From the NCBI RefSeq assembly GCF_029815055.1, contig NZ_JAPPWA010000002.1, positions 1,116,001 to 1,180,000 on the forward strand: a stretch of DNA of 64,000 nucleotides, written 5' to 3'. Shown here in pieces: positions 1-8,880 of the stretch. This DNA is from Ignatzschineria sp. RMDPL8A. GTDB taxonomy: Bacteria; Pseudomonadota; Gammaproteobacteria; Cardiobacteriales; Wohlfahrtiimonadaceae. Under the pieces are notes generated by a model. It saw nothing but the letters and a program-made list of their open reading frames with translations, was not told the DNA's origin and ran no database searches. The position numbers and the translations under genes are program-made. Every line of letters starts with the position of its first letter. Within the stretch, counting starts at the first letter, position 1.

Positions 1-234
1 AAGCATCACTAAATCCGCTTCTTTAGTCGCATCAGCGATCTCTTTTACATTGTGGCCAGCGTTTACAGCTTTATCCCAAGACGATCCGCCTTTACGAAGT
101 CCGACAATGACGTTGACTCCAGAATCTTTTAGGTTTTGAGCGTGGGCATGCCCTTGTGAACCATAACCAATGATCGCAACCGTTGTGCCTTTGATTAAGG
201 AGATATCTGCATCTTTATCGTAAAATACCTTCAT
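1..234 (-). CDS. ilvC: Ketol-acid reductoisomerase, N-terminal part (cut by window edge)
   Basis: The first 78 codons of ketol-acid reductoisomerase are present; the rest lies outside the window. The enzyme isomerises and reduces acetolactate or acetohydroxybutyrate with NADPH in valine/isoleucine synthesis, in the cytoplasm. The reading starts [16 protein letters not shown] and runs into the Rossmann motif [17 protein letters not shown] typical of class I IlvC. It is the last visible gene of a minus-strand run hom, ilvI, ilvH, ilvC, so it acts on the product of the two genes just upstream. Identification is secure from the motif and context. Confidence 0.93.
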   Translation of the reverse strand, partial: MKVFYDKDADISLIKGTTVAIIGYGSQGHAHAQNLKDSGVNVIVGLRKGGSSWDKAVNAGHNVKEIADATKEADLVML

Positions 235-288
235 TTTGTAATCCTTATGTGTCACAGGATGATCGTTATTATCATCCTTAAAAAATAA

Positions 289-810
289 TTATAATGTTAA
301 ACCTTTTGCACCACGTACTAAGCCGAGTGCGCCTGAACGAACAATTTCGACAATCCCAAGCTCTTTAACCGCGCGGATAAAGGCGTTGAGTTTTTCTTGA
401 TCTCCCGTCATTTCGATGGTGAATGTTGAAGGGGTGACATCTAAGACGCGCCCTCTAAACATCTCATTGAGGCGGAAGAGTTCTGCTCGATTTTTCTCCG
501 ACTCAGCGGTGACTTTAATCAGCATCATCTCACGCTCAACGTGAGCCCCATCGGTAAGATCGGTAAGTTTGACAACATCAATCAGTTTATTGAGCTGTTT
601 GACGATCTGTTCGACGACTTGACCGTCCGCTATGGTGACGAGTGTGAGTCGAGAGAGCGATTTATCATCAGTAGGGGCTACTGACAAGCTCTCAATGTTA
701 TAGCCGCGTGCGGAAAACAGATTGACCACTTTCGACAAGGCTCCCGCCTCGTTTTCCATCAAGATAGAGATAATATGACGCGATTGATCGTTATTTAATA
801 CTGTAGCCAT
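289..810 (-). CDS. ilvH: Acetolactate synthase small (regulatory) subunit
   Basis: Regulatory subunit of acetohydroxyacid synthase; it binds the large subunit encoded directly upstream and in the family confers valine feedback inhibition. At 173 aa it is of the long IlvH type (about 163 aa in E. coli), not the short IlvN type. An N-terminal ACT domain (about residues 12-85, opening HIISILMENEAGALSKVVNL) is followed by the C-terminal small-subunit domain. It starts 14 bp after the ilvI stop, so the two are surely co-transcribed and probably translationally coupled. ilvC follows 54 bp downstream. Confidence 0.95.
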   Translation of the reverse strand: MATVLNNDQSRHIISILMENEAGALSKVVNLFSARGYNIESLSVAPTDDKSLSRLTLVTIADGQVVEQIVKQLNKLIDVVKLTDLTDGAHVEREMMLIKVTAESEKNRAELFRLNEMFRGRVLDVTPSTFTIEMTGDQEKLNAFIRAVKELGIVEIVRSGALGLVRGAKGLTL

Positions 811-824
811 TTTTTTACCTCCCT

Positions 825-2567
825 CTATACTTGGCTTAAGCCGTCTTTGCTGGTGTTTTCCATTTTATCGCGACCCGCTAAGATCATTTCGTGATGACCT
901 TTGCCCGCAGGAATCATTGGGTAAACGTTCTCGGTCGGATCGGTGATAAAGTCAAGCAAGATGGTTTTATCTTTTTGCTTGAACGCCTCTATAAGTGCAG
1001 GTTCAACATCACTTGGTTTGGTGACTTGAACACCGCTGTGCCCATACGCTTCTGCTAATTTAATAAAATCAGGCAGAGAGTCAAAATAACTCATGCAGTA
1101 CCGTTTTTGGAAGAAGAACTCTTGCCATTGACGGACCATTCCTAAATAACCATTATTTAGGTTAATAATTTTTACCGGAGTGTGATATTGGAGCATCGTC
1201 GACATCTCTTGAAGCATCATTTGGATACTTCCATCGCCGGTAATGCATGCAACATCGCGATCAGGAGCGGCTAATTTAGCCCCCATCGCCGCTGGGACCC
1301 CAAAGCCCATCGTACCAAGCCCGCCGGAATTGATCCACTGGCGCGGCTCGTCAAATTGATAATATTGTGCCGCCCACATCTGGTGCTGGCCCACGTCCGA
1401 GGTAACAATCGCACGGCCTTGAGTCACTTCAAAGAGTTTCTCTAGGACAAATTGCGGTTTGATGATCTCACTACTATTAACATAATCGAGCGACTTCATT
1501 TCGCGCCATTCGGCGATCTGATCCCACCATTTTTCAAGTGCTTTTTCATCAAGCGAGCGTTTCTCTTCATTGTGAATGGCTAAAAACTCACGGAGAACCG
1601 ATTTCGCTTCACCAACGATTGGAAGATCGGTTGGAACGTTTTTCGCAATGCTCGATGGATCGATATCCACATGAATCACTTTTGCATTGGGGCAGAAGTT
1701 ATTAAGAGTCCCGGTAATTCGGTCATCAAAACGGGCACCGATGGCAAATAGAACGTCACAATGGTGCATCGCCATATTCGATTCATAAGTACCATGCATA
1801 CCGAGCATTCCAAGGAATTGCTGATCCGTTCCCGGATAAGCACCAAGCCCCATCAGAGTACTGGTAATCGGTAAATTGAGCGCACGCACTAATTCACGAA
1901 GTTCCTCATGCGCATTGCCAATCACAACGCCGCCACCGGTATAGACCATTGGGCGCTTTGCTTTAGTTAACAGCTCATAGGCGCGCTTGATCTGTTTTGG
2001 GTGACCTTTGATGGTTGGATTGTACGAACGCATTGAGATCGATTCAGGATACTCAAATTTACACTCTTGTACGGTAATGTTTTTCGGCAAATCAATCACA
2101 ACCGGGCCAGGACGACCGGTCGTTGCAATATAAAATGCCTTCTTGATCGTTTTAGCAATATCTTTCACGTCTTTCACAAGGAAGTTGTGTTTTACGCAGG
2201 GAAGGGTGATTCCCACGGTATCGACTTCCTGGAAAGCATCATTTCCGATTAAGCTTGTTGCCACTTGGCCAGAAAAAACGATCATTGGAATGGAATCCAT
2301 ATGAGCCGTTGCAATTCCGGTAATGGCATTGGTTAGACCTGGACCTGAAGTGACCAGGACGACCCCTGGTTTGCCTGTGACGCGTGCATATCCGTCAGCG
2401 GCGTGCGTAGCTGCTTGCTCGTGACGGACCAGAATATGTTTAATTTTATCCTGTTTATAAATTTCATCATATAGAGGGAGAACGGCACCACCTGGGTAAC
2501 CGAAAATACACTCTACATTTTCCTCCACTAAGGAGCGAATTACGATTTCTGCACCACTTAATTTCAC
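825..2567 (-). CDS. ilvI: Acetolactate synthase large (catalytic) subunit
   Basis: Thiamine-diphosphate enzyme that condenses two pyruvates, or pyruvate and 2-ketobutyrate, in the first common step of branched-chain amino acid synthesis. Visible marks are the catalytic Glu in VRHEQAATHAADGYAR (about residue 50), the ThDP motif GDGSIQMM...NN in the C-terminal third, and IlvI-like stretches such as SGQVATSLIG. I chose the GTG at 2567 (580 aa) because AGGAG lies just before it and the protein then begins MKLSGAEIVIRSL like E. coli IlvI; a GTG four codons upstream would place that Shine-Dalgarno inside the gene. The AGGAG-GTG spacing is short (4 nt). Confidence 0.93.
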   Translation of the reverse strand: MKLSGAEIVIRSLVEENVECIFGYPGGAVLPLYDEIYKQDKIKHILVRHEQAATHAADGYARVTGKPGVVLVTSGPGLTNAITGIATAHMDSIPMIVFSGQVATSLIGNDAFQEVDTVGITLPCVKHNFLVKDVKDIAKTIKKAFYIATTGRPGPVVIDLPKNITVQECKFEYPESISMRSYNPTIKGHPKQIKRAYELLTKAKRPMVYTGGGVVIGNAHEELRELVRALNLPITSTLMGLGAYPGTDQQFLGMLGMHGTYESNMAMHHCDVLFAIGARFDDRITGTLNNFCPNAKVIHVDIDPSSIAKNVPTDLPIVGEAKSVLREFLAIHNEEKRSLDEKALEKWWDQIAEWREMKSLDYVNSSEIIKPQFVLEKLFEVTQGRAIVTSDVGQHQMWAAQYYQFDEPRQWINSGGLGTMGFGVPAAMGAKLAAPDRDVACITGDGSIQMMLQEMSTMLQYHTPVKIINLNNGYLGMVRQWQEFFFQKRYCMSYFDSLPDFIKLAEAYGHSGVQVTKPSDVEPALIEAFKQKDKTILLDFITDPTENVYPMIPAGKGHHEMILAGRDKMENTSKDGLSQV

Positions 2568-2607
2568 AGAACTCCTCACTTATTATTATCTCAGTTGAAC
2601 AGACATC

Positions 2608-2630
2608 AAAAAAGCCGTTGAACTCAACGG
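2608..2630 (-). terminator. Small hairpin plus T-run overlapping the hom stop codon
   Basis: On the minus strand CCGTTGA and TCAACGG form a 7-bp perfect inverted repeat followed by CTTTTTT. The hom stop codon (2624-2626) lies inside it. The loop is only 2 nt, so the usable stem is about 6 bp and the terminator would be weak. It sits between hom and ilvI, so it may reduce rather than stop read-through. Confidence 0.55.
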
Positions 2631-3898
2631 AACTCTTCGACGCGAATGAATGAACTATTTGAAACGTTATCCATTAACATAACATCATTTAAGAGTTTGT
2701 TAATAGCTATTTCTGCTATATTTTTAGTCACCATGATTAAACAATTGTTTGCGTTGTCAACTTTTGCTCGATCTAGGCTAATTCCATGTTTTGTAACGAG
2801 CTCTGTAATCGCCGACTCATGATCTGAATCGAGTCCTTCAATCACGATGAAATAAGCGCTTTCGATCTCTTCTTTTTTTGCAAAATTGGGCGCATCAAGG
2901 GTCTCTAATTGATGGCCAAGCATCGGTGCATAATGATTCACATCGCGGGCGCGGACAATGTCTAAAATATCGGCGCAAACGGCCGAGGCAGTAGCTAAAC
3001 TTCCCGCACCAGGGCCTGATGAAAAGATCGGGCCGCTTGAATTGCCGTGAACAAAGACCCCATTCATCACACTATTAACGTGGCTAAGAGGATGGCTCAT
3101 CGGTACAAGCGTTGGGTGAACCCGAAGTTCGACATGGTCGGTTGTTTTCTCAGCGATGCCAAGATGCTTAATGCTGTATCCCAGTTCTTTGGCGTAACCA
3201 ATTTGACGGGGTGTGACGCTATCAATGCCTTCAATAGTGAGTTTATCAAAGGAGAGGGGAATTCCAAATGCGAGCGACGCTAAAATGGTGAGCTTATGGG
3301 CGGCATCAATCCCTTTAATATCAAAGGTTGGATCGGCTTCGGCGTAACCCAATTTTTGTGCGGCGGTAAGCGCGGTTTCAAAGGCTTCATTTTTATCGCT
3401 CATCTCCGTTAAGATGTAGTTGCAGGTACCATTAATAATGCCCGCAACTTTGTCGATTTCATTCGCGGCTAGCCCTTCACGCACAGTTTTAAGGATCGGA
3501 ATCGCACCGGCAACCGCCGCTTCAAAGAGGAGGAAAACACCATTTTCTTGCGCCTTTTTAAAGAGTTCATTTCCATGAAGTGCAATGAGCTCTTTGTTCG
3601 CGGTGACCACATGTTTTTTCGCATCAAGCGCGGCATTAATCGCCTCAAGTGCGGTGGTGGTTCCGCCCATCAATTCAACTATAATATCTATATCAGGATT
3701 TTGGGTAATCGTTGTAATATCGGTGGTTAGCGGTAGGTTGTAAGGATTATCACGATCGAGCGATCGGACGTAGACAGATTCAATTTCAATGGGAGTATTT
3801 ATTCGGCGCGCAATCGCCTTCTTATTATTGTTAAGTGTTGCGACTACCCCAGACGCAACAGTGCCTAAACCCAAAATTCCTAACTTGAACGGTTTCAT
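2624..3898 (-). CDS. hom: Homoserine dehydrogenase (monofunctional)
   Basis: NAD(P)-dependent reduction of aspartate semialdehyde to homoserine for threonine, methionine and (via threonine) isoleucine. The 424 aa match the monofunctional form with no aspartokinase part: N-terminal Rossmann motif GLGTVASGVV, the catalytic-domain signature (ANKELIA, GIINGTCNYILTEM, YAEADPTFDIKGIDAAHK), and a C-terminal ACT domain (about 345-424) that in the family senses threonine. It lies 56 bp upstream of ilvI on the same strand, a sensible pairing since isoleucine needs both. A good promoter match is about 50 bp upstream. Confidence 0.95.
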   Translation of the reverse strand: MKPFKLGILGLGTVASGVVATLNNNKKAIARRINTPIEIESVYVRSLDRDNPYNLPLTTDITTITQNPDIDIIVELMGGTTTALEAINAALDAKKHVVTANKELIALHGNELFKKAQENGVFLLFEAAVAGAIPILKTVREGLAANEIDKVAGIINGTCNYILTEMSDKNEAFETALTAAQKLGYAEADPTFDIKGIDAAHKLTILASLAFGIPLSFDKLTIEGIDSVTPRQIGYAKELGYSIKHLGIAEKTTDHVELRVHPTLVPMSHPLSHVNSVMNGVFVHGNSSGPIFSSGPGAGSLATASAVCADILDIVRARDVNHYAPMLGHQLETLDAPNFAKKEEIESAYFIVIEGLDSDHESAITELVTKHGISLDRAKVDNANNCLIMVTKNIAEIAINKLLNDVMLMDNVSNSSFIRVEEFR

Positions 3899-3951
3899 AA
3901 ATCGATATATTCCTGATAGTAAATAAGTTAAATCGAAAAAATCAGTAAATC

Positions 3952-3980
3952 AGTATATAAGTAAAAAACAGTTTTGTCAG
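3952..3980 (-). promoter_or_regulatory. Sigma-70-like promoter for hom
   Basis: Reading on the minus strand, CTGACA and TATACT are separated by exactly 17 bp (5/6 match at each box). Transcription would start near 3945, leaving a leader of about 47 nt before the hom ATG at 3898. Confidence 0.6.
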
Positions 3981-4102
3981 GTATCGCTCAGGGCTCTAAA
4001 GATAATAAAGCCCATCTTTCCGTTGATCCATTGATCTGTAAATGAAAAGACGGGCGTAATATTGGGTAAAGCCTTTAAAAATGGGCTAGCGAAAAAAATG
4101 GG

Positions 4103-4786
4103 TTAGCGAATGAGCGAATTGAGGAGTTCAATCGCGTGGTAAGCCCCTTGGTAGATTAAATAGGGTTGCGAGTCGCCATACATATAAGCGCCCGAGGTGA
4201 TAAAGCGGTTTTGAGTATCAATATAGGCTTCATTCGGCGCGGTATTATGGTGACTGACGCCCCATTTTTCCGTCACATTTAAGAAATGCTGCGCGTTTTT
4301 CTCATCGCCAAAGGAGATCGATACATTCGAGAGACCAAAGGTTTTGGCCGTGAGTGCGAGCACAAGTGGGGCAGCGCAGATAGCGACAATTGGTTTTTTA
4401 AGTTCAATGGCAACGCGAAGCGGTTCAATTAGATCATCAGTGAGCGTTGCATTCTCGCCATCGCTTAAAAAGGTGGTGAAGTTTTTTACAACGCCAAAGC
4501 CACCAGGAAACGCGAGCGCATCATATTCACGAGGGTTAAGATCGGTTAAGGGTTTTACATTCCCACGAGCAATGCGGGCAGCTTCGACAAGGATATTGCG
4601 GGATTCAGCCACGACCTCATCGGTTTGATGGTTGACCACATCGAGCTGATTGCGATCGGGAGCATAGTAATCAATCTGATATTCACTTTGCGTAAGCGCA
4701 ATCATTAATGAGACCGCTTCAGTGATTTCTGCGCCATCAATATGACCCGAGCCTGAGAGGATTAGTGCGACACGATGTTGACTCAT
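4103..4786 (-). CDS. elbB: ElbB-family glyoxalase-like protein (isoprenoid biosynthesis associated)
   Basis: DJ-1/PfpI-superfamily protein of the ElbB (YhbL/SCRP-27A) type. E. coli ElbB has weak glyoxalase activity; its cellular role is unclear. Visible features are the N-terminal VALILSGSGHIDGAEITEAV, the block FPGGFGVVKNFTTFL, and the nucleophile-elbow Cys in KKPIVAICAAPLVLA. The length, 227 aa, fits the family (about 217). It stands alone between hom and a divergent TPR gene, with its own start about 155 bp from that neighbour. Name confident, function not. Confidence 0.9.
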   Translation of the reverse strand: MSQHRVALILSGSGHIDGAEITEAVSLMIALTQSEYQIDYYAPDRNQLDVVNHQTDEVVAESRNILVEAARIARGNVKPLTDLNPREYDALAFPGGFGVVKNFTTFLSDGENATLTDDLIEPLRVAIELKKPIVAICAAPLVLALTAKTFGLSNVSISFGDEKNAQHFLNVTEKWGVSHHNTAPNEAYIDTQNRFITSGAYMYGDSQPYLIYQGAYHAIELLNSLIR

Positions 4787-4941
4787 AAAAACTCCTTTTT
4801 GACTAAAAAGTTATCGGGTTTGATAACAAATTTCATGATTTTACGTTAGAATGTTAAACAGCTGTTATTTGCCACATAATAACATGGCTATTCAACTACT
4901 TGAATTTAATTAACAATCCTTAAATTGTAAAGAATAAAAAT

Positions 4942-6615
4942 ATGAAGCGATTATTAATCATAGTACTCTTTGGGTTTCTGGCAGGGCAGGCCTCTCAAGC
5001 TGAGACGGCAAACACGCCTGCTGATTCACCGCTTGTGGATCTAATGCTCGGAGAATTATCGGTAGCCCGCGAGGATTGGCAGGGCGCGGCGGAATATTTT
5101 GATCGCGTTTTACAAGTAGAAGAGACGCCATTTTTACTCGAAAGACGCATTGGGCTCGATGCGGCACAGCAAAATTTACAAAATGCACTTCCGTACGCAA
5201 AACGTCTTGTGTCACAAGATCCCACAAATATCATCGCGTGGAATACGCTTGGGGTGATCTATCTTGAAAATAATGAGATTGATCAAGCGGCGGACGCGTT
5301 TTTAGAAGTGGTTAAACTGATCAAACACGAGGGCGAAGATGGCTATATTTCGGTACTGCGCACGCTTCAGCTCTATGATGCGTTAAGTCAAGCGAAAGTG
5401 CTCATCAATATGAGTGATAAAGATCCTGAAGCGATTTCACCGCTTCTCTATGCGGCGGGAATTTTAATTGATCTTAAAGATTTTAATCGCGCGAAACCCT
5501 TACTTCTTCAAGCTTATTTAATTGATGATAAGAGCCTTATGCTCAACTCGCTCATTGCCTATATGTATTGGTATAGCGGGGAATTGGAGATGGCGGTCGA
5601 TTCGCTTAAAAAGGCCTACGAGCGCATCAATACCCCTGAAATTGCTAAAGAATATATCGCCATTTTAATGAACGATTTTCACTACCTTGAAGCGCTTGAA
5701 GTGGGTGAAAAGGTCCTTGCTGAGCATGAAACCATTCCAGCGCAACTCTATGGTACGTTAGCGGTTTTATATTATTCACTCAATGATCTGCCGAATGCGA
5801 AATTAATGCTCGATAAAATTGCCGACAATCAATTCTATTATGTGCAAACGGCCTTTTCGCTCTTTGATATGGCGGAGAAGAATCGGAATTACGATGGGCT
5901 TTTTACGCTGCTTCGCAATGATGAAGCGATGCCCAAAGAGTATTATATGCGCTATGAAGTCGCCCGTGCGGCCGCAGCGCTTAAAGTGAATAATTATCTC
6001 GAGTTTTTGACGATTTATGACGCTCTACGTGTTTACGCCCCTGAACAGGTGGCGTTTTTATATGTGATGGAGCTTGGCGAGCTTGAGAGTTTTAATGAGT
6101 ATGATCGGGTCGAGGCGCTCTTGACGCTTTTAGGGGATAATCCTCTTCTTGATGAGTCGCTTGTGACCTATTTAAAAGCGATGGTGGAGTACAATCGTGG
6201 GAATGTCGCAAAGATGGAGGCGATCTTAAAGGCGCGTGTTACCGATGATCCAGATGATGCGATCAATCTCAACGCGCTTGGGTATTCACTCCTTGAAACT
6301 GGCGATCAAGAGCGGTTTGATGAGGCGTTTAAATATATCCTTGAGGCGAATGGGGTGATGCCACAGCAAGATTTTATCGAAGATAGCATCGGTTGGGCCT
6401 TTTATCTTAAGGGCGATTATGAAAAAGCGCAGCGTTATTTAGCCCGAGCATTTAGTCAAAACAACTATCCTGAGATTATTGGGCACTATATTTTAGTCCT
6501 TGATAAACTGGGAGAAACAGAGCGAGTCGCGCGATTATTGGCGACATTTAAAGCGGTGTATGGAGATACGCCGGAGTATCAAACGCTTGTTGAAACATTA
6601 AAGATGGAAGAGTAG
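4942..6615 (+). CDS. Secreted tetratricopeptide-repeat protein
   Basis: A 557-aa protein with a likely Sec signal peptide (MKRLLIIVLFGFLAGQASQA, cleavage after about residue 20) and TPR repeats through the rest, probably periplasmic or bound to a membrane. The C-terminal part (NALGYSLLETGD...DSIGWAFYLKGDYEKA) resembles Pseudomonas PA4667-type TPR proteins. TPRs mediate protein-protein contacts and no enzymatic motif is visible. The next gene, a cell-wall amidase, begins 6 bp after its stop, so the two are co-transcribed and a role in envelope or septal assembly is a reasonable inference. The Shine-Dalgarno is weak (GTAAAG). Confidence 0.75.
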   Translation: MKRLLIIVLFGFLAGQASQAETANTPADSPLVDLMLGELSVAREDWQGAAEYFDRVLQVEETPFLLERRIGLDAAQQNLQNALPYAKRLVSQDPTNIIAWNTLGVIYLENNEIDQAADAFLEVVKLIKHEGEDGYISVLRTLQLYDALSQAKVLINMSDKDPEAISPLLYAAGILIDLKDFNRAKPLLLQAYLIDDKSLMLNSLIAYMYWYSGELEMAVDSLKKAYERINTPEIAKEYIAILMNDFHYLEALEVGEKVLAEHETIPAQLYGTLAVLYYSLNDLPNAKLMLDKIADNQFYYVQTAFSLFDMAEKNRNYDGLFTLLRNDEAMPKEYYMRYEVARAAAALKVNNYLEFLTIYDALRVYAPEQVAFLYVMELGELESFNEYDRVEALLTLLGDNPLLDESLVTYLKAMVEYNRGNVAKMEAILKARVTDDPDDAINLNALGYSLLETGDQERFDEAFKYILEANGVMPQQDFIEDSIGWAFYLKGDYEKAQRYLARAFSQNNYPEIIGHYILVLDKLGETERVARLLATFKAVYGDTPEYQTLVETLKMEE

Positions 6616-6621
6616 GGAATT

Positions 6622-8211
6622 ATGGTTACAACGCAACAACGACATCAATCTTTAATGCAGTGGTTTTTTGTGCTACTGCTTCTCTTTGTGGGAAATATGG
6701 CGTTCGCAAAGCAGGCATTAGTCGGTGAAGGGCGCGGAACGACCACGAATAAAGGTGAGCTGAGGATCGTCTTTCCCATTGATGAAAAGGTCTCCATTAA
6801 CTCGTTTCGGTTAGCGAGTCCTGCGCGTCTTGTAATCGATATTCCCAATGCGAAATTGCGCAAACAAGCGCGGTCACTGCCGATTTCAAATCGCTTTGTC
6901 ACCGGTGTTCGTTTAGGGACGCAACAAGGGACAGACCTTCGTATTGTGGTGGATTTAAAACAATCGATCCCGGCAAGTACGGCACTAATGAAGTCGCGTA
7001 ATGGGTATGAGCTCGTTATTTTATTAAGCGGTGATGGCCGTGATACGCCCCAATCGGATTTAGCGGTGGGTGATCAAACCATGGTATCGGCGCAAACGGA
7101 AATTCAAGTGGCCAAAACAGTGCCGAAGAAAAATATTTTAATTGTTCTCGACCCAGGTCACGGTGGTAAAGACCCAGGGGCGCTTGGGCGTGCGGGAACG
7201 CGAGAGAAAGATGTGGTGCTTGAAATTGGTAAAAAACTGCGCGATAAAATTAACCGTGAGCGCGGTATGCGTGCGGTAATGACCCGTGATCGCGATGTCT
7301 TTATTCCGCTTCGTGAGCGGGTATTAATTGCGCGTCGTCATAAGGCGGATATGTTCGTTTCGCTCCATGCCGATGCGGGCAGCAGTACAGCCGATGGGGC
7401 ATCGGTTTATATTTTATCAACAAGCGGTGCCTCGAGTGAAGCAGCGCGGATGCTCGCAAAAGCGGAAAACCGTTCGGATCTGATTGGTGGGGTAAAAATT
7501 TCTGATAAAGATGATGCGATTGCGTCAATGCTCCTCGATATCTCTCAGGATGCCACCATTGAGGCGTCAAACGCGCTTGGAAAGCATCTTTTGTCTCACT
7601 TAGGAAAGCATGCGAATCTGCATAAGAAAAATGTTGAGCGTGCAGGCTTTGCGGTCTTAAAAGCGCCGGATATTCCGTCAGTTTTAGTGGAAACGGGCTT
7701 TATCTCAAACCCTAATGAAGAGCGTAAATTAAAGAGTGCGCGTCATCAAAGTCAATTAGCCGATGATATTTTAGCGGGCATTAAGGCTTATTATCGTGAG
7801 CGTCCGGCGACTGAAATCGTCTATACCAAAGTGGCTCAAAAGCAACCGGCAGCGCAGCCTAAACCTCAAGTGGTAACCCCGCCGGTTCAAGTGGTGAAAA
7901 CGCCGCCTCCTGCGAAAACGCAAAAACTGCCTGAGATTAAGCCTCAAGCCAAACCGCAAGATAATGAGATTGTGTTCCCGTCGATTCAATTTACCTCAAC
8001 GGCGCAAGGTGGCAAACAAGTTGTGCCTCCTCCGGTTCAATTGGCTTCTAAACCCAATGGTTCGCAACGCTACATTACCCAAGAGGGCGATACAATTCGT
8101 GGCATCGCGAAAAAATTTGGTATCTTAGAGGGACAATTAAAACGAGCAAATCAATTGCCAAATAATCAGTTACGCGTTCCGATCGGTACCGAATTGGTGA
8201 TTCCCCGCTAA
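6622..8211 (+). CDS. amiC: N-acetylmuramoyl-L-alanine amidase (AmiB/AmiC type) with LysM
   Basis: Periplasmic zinc amidase that cuts the amide bond between MurNAc and the stem peptide, splitting septal peptidoglycan during division. Domain order over 529 aa: signal peptide to about residue 29 (VGNMAFA|K), AMIN domain about 45-135, Amidase_3 about 171-385, proline-rich linker about 405-480, LysM about 482-528 (YITQEGDTIRGIAKKFGI). Zinc ligands H180 (DPGHGG), E195 and H249 (SLHA), and the catalytic E357 (VETGF), are all present. The C-terminal LysM is an AmiB-like feature, so amiB is an equally fair name. No tsaE or mutL neighbours, unlike E. coli amiB; instead a TPR gene is coupled upstream. 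Confidence 0.92.
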   Translation: MVTTQQRHQSLMQWFFVLLLLFVGNMAFAKQALVGEGRGTTTNKGELRIVFPIDEKVSINSFRLASPARLVIDIPNAKLRKQARSLPISNRFVTGVRLGTQQGTDLRIVVDLKQSIPASTALMKSRNGYELVILLSGDGRDTPQSDLAVGDQTMVSAQTEIQVAKTVPKKNILIVLDPGHGGKDPGALGRAGTREKDVVLEIGKKLRDKINRERGMRAVMTRDRDVFIPLRERVLIARRHKADMFVSLHADAGSSTADGASVYILSTSGASSEAARMLAKAENRSDLIGGVKISDKDDAIASMLLDISQDATIEASNALGKHLLSHLGKHANLHKKNVERAGFAVLKAPDIPSVLVETGFISNPNEERKLKSARHQSQLADDILAGIKAYYRERPATEIVYTKVAQKQPAAQPKPQVVTPPVQVVKTPPPAKTQKLPEIKPQAKPQDNEIVFPSIQFTSTAQGGKQVVPPPVQLASKPNGSQRYITQEGDTIRGIAKKFGILEGQLKRANQLPNNQLRVPIGTELVIPR

Positions 8212-8271
8212 TCTCTAAAAGACGAGCATTCAAAGGGGCGCCGAGAGATCGAGCGGTCGCGAGGAGGGGGA

Positions 8272-8880
8272 ATGTTACTCTATTATGTAGACCTGTTTGG
8301 AACGGCGGTCTTTGCGCTTTCGGGCGTATTAGTGGCGGCGCGTAAGCAGATGGATTTTGTCGGCGTTGTAGTCTTAGCTGCGGCCGTTGCGATCGGTGGT
8401 GGAACGCTCCGCGATCTTATCTTAGGTGTCGATACGGTGTTTTGGGTGGCGGATAATCTCTATCTCTACGTCACCTTTTTTGCGGCGGTGATTGGCGTGA
8501 TTTTCCTGAAGATTTTTGATCATCTTGACCGCAGGCTCCTCCTTCCCGTCTGTGATGCGATTGGCGTTGCCGTCTTTTTAGGGATTGGGCTCACCAAATC
8601 GCTGGCCTACGGTACTTCCGATCTAGTGGCCATTATTTTAGGTACGGTAACCGCGGTGGGTGGCGGTATGCTGCGCGATCTTTTAGCTCGTGAAATCCCC
8701 TTTGTTCTTAAAAAAGAGATCTACGCCACCGCCTGTGTAATTGGTGGCGTGGTGATGGTTTCAGCCCTTCATTTAGGCCTTTCCGATACGCTTTCGCTGC
8801 TCCTTGGAATGGGGGTTACCTTGGCGATTCGCCTTATTTCTATTTTCTATTCATTACGATTACCGGAGTTTCGTCTATGA
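8272..8880 (+). CDS. TRIC-family (UPF0126, YicG-like) membrane protein
   Basis: A 202-aa inner-membrane protein with about seven hydrophobic segments and an internal duplication: GGGTLRDLILG in the first half and GGGMLRDLLAREIP in the second. This glycine-rich motif repeated twice marks the prokaryotic trimeric intracellular cation channel (TRIC) family, which includes E. coli YicG and YadS. Family members conduct monovalent cations in vitro; a physiological role is not established. The ATG is preceded by GGAGGGGG. Its stop overlaps the start of the next gene by 4 bp (ATGA), so the two are translationally coupled. Confidence 0.88.
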   Translation: MLLYYVDLFGTAVFALSGVLVAARKQMDFVGVVVLAAAVAIGGGTLRDLILGVDTVFWVADNLYLYVTFFAAVIGVIFLKIFDHLDRRLLLPVCDAIGVAVFLGIGLTKSLAYGTSDLVAIILGTVTAVGGGMLRDLLAREIPFVLKKEIYATACVIGGVVMVSALHLGLSDTLSLLLGMGVTLAIRLISIFYSLRLPEFRL

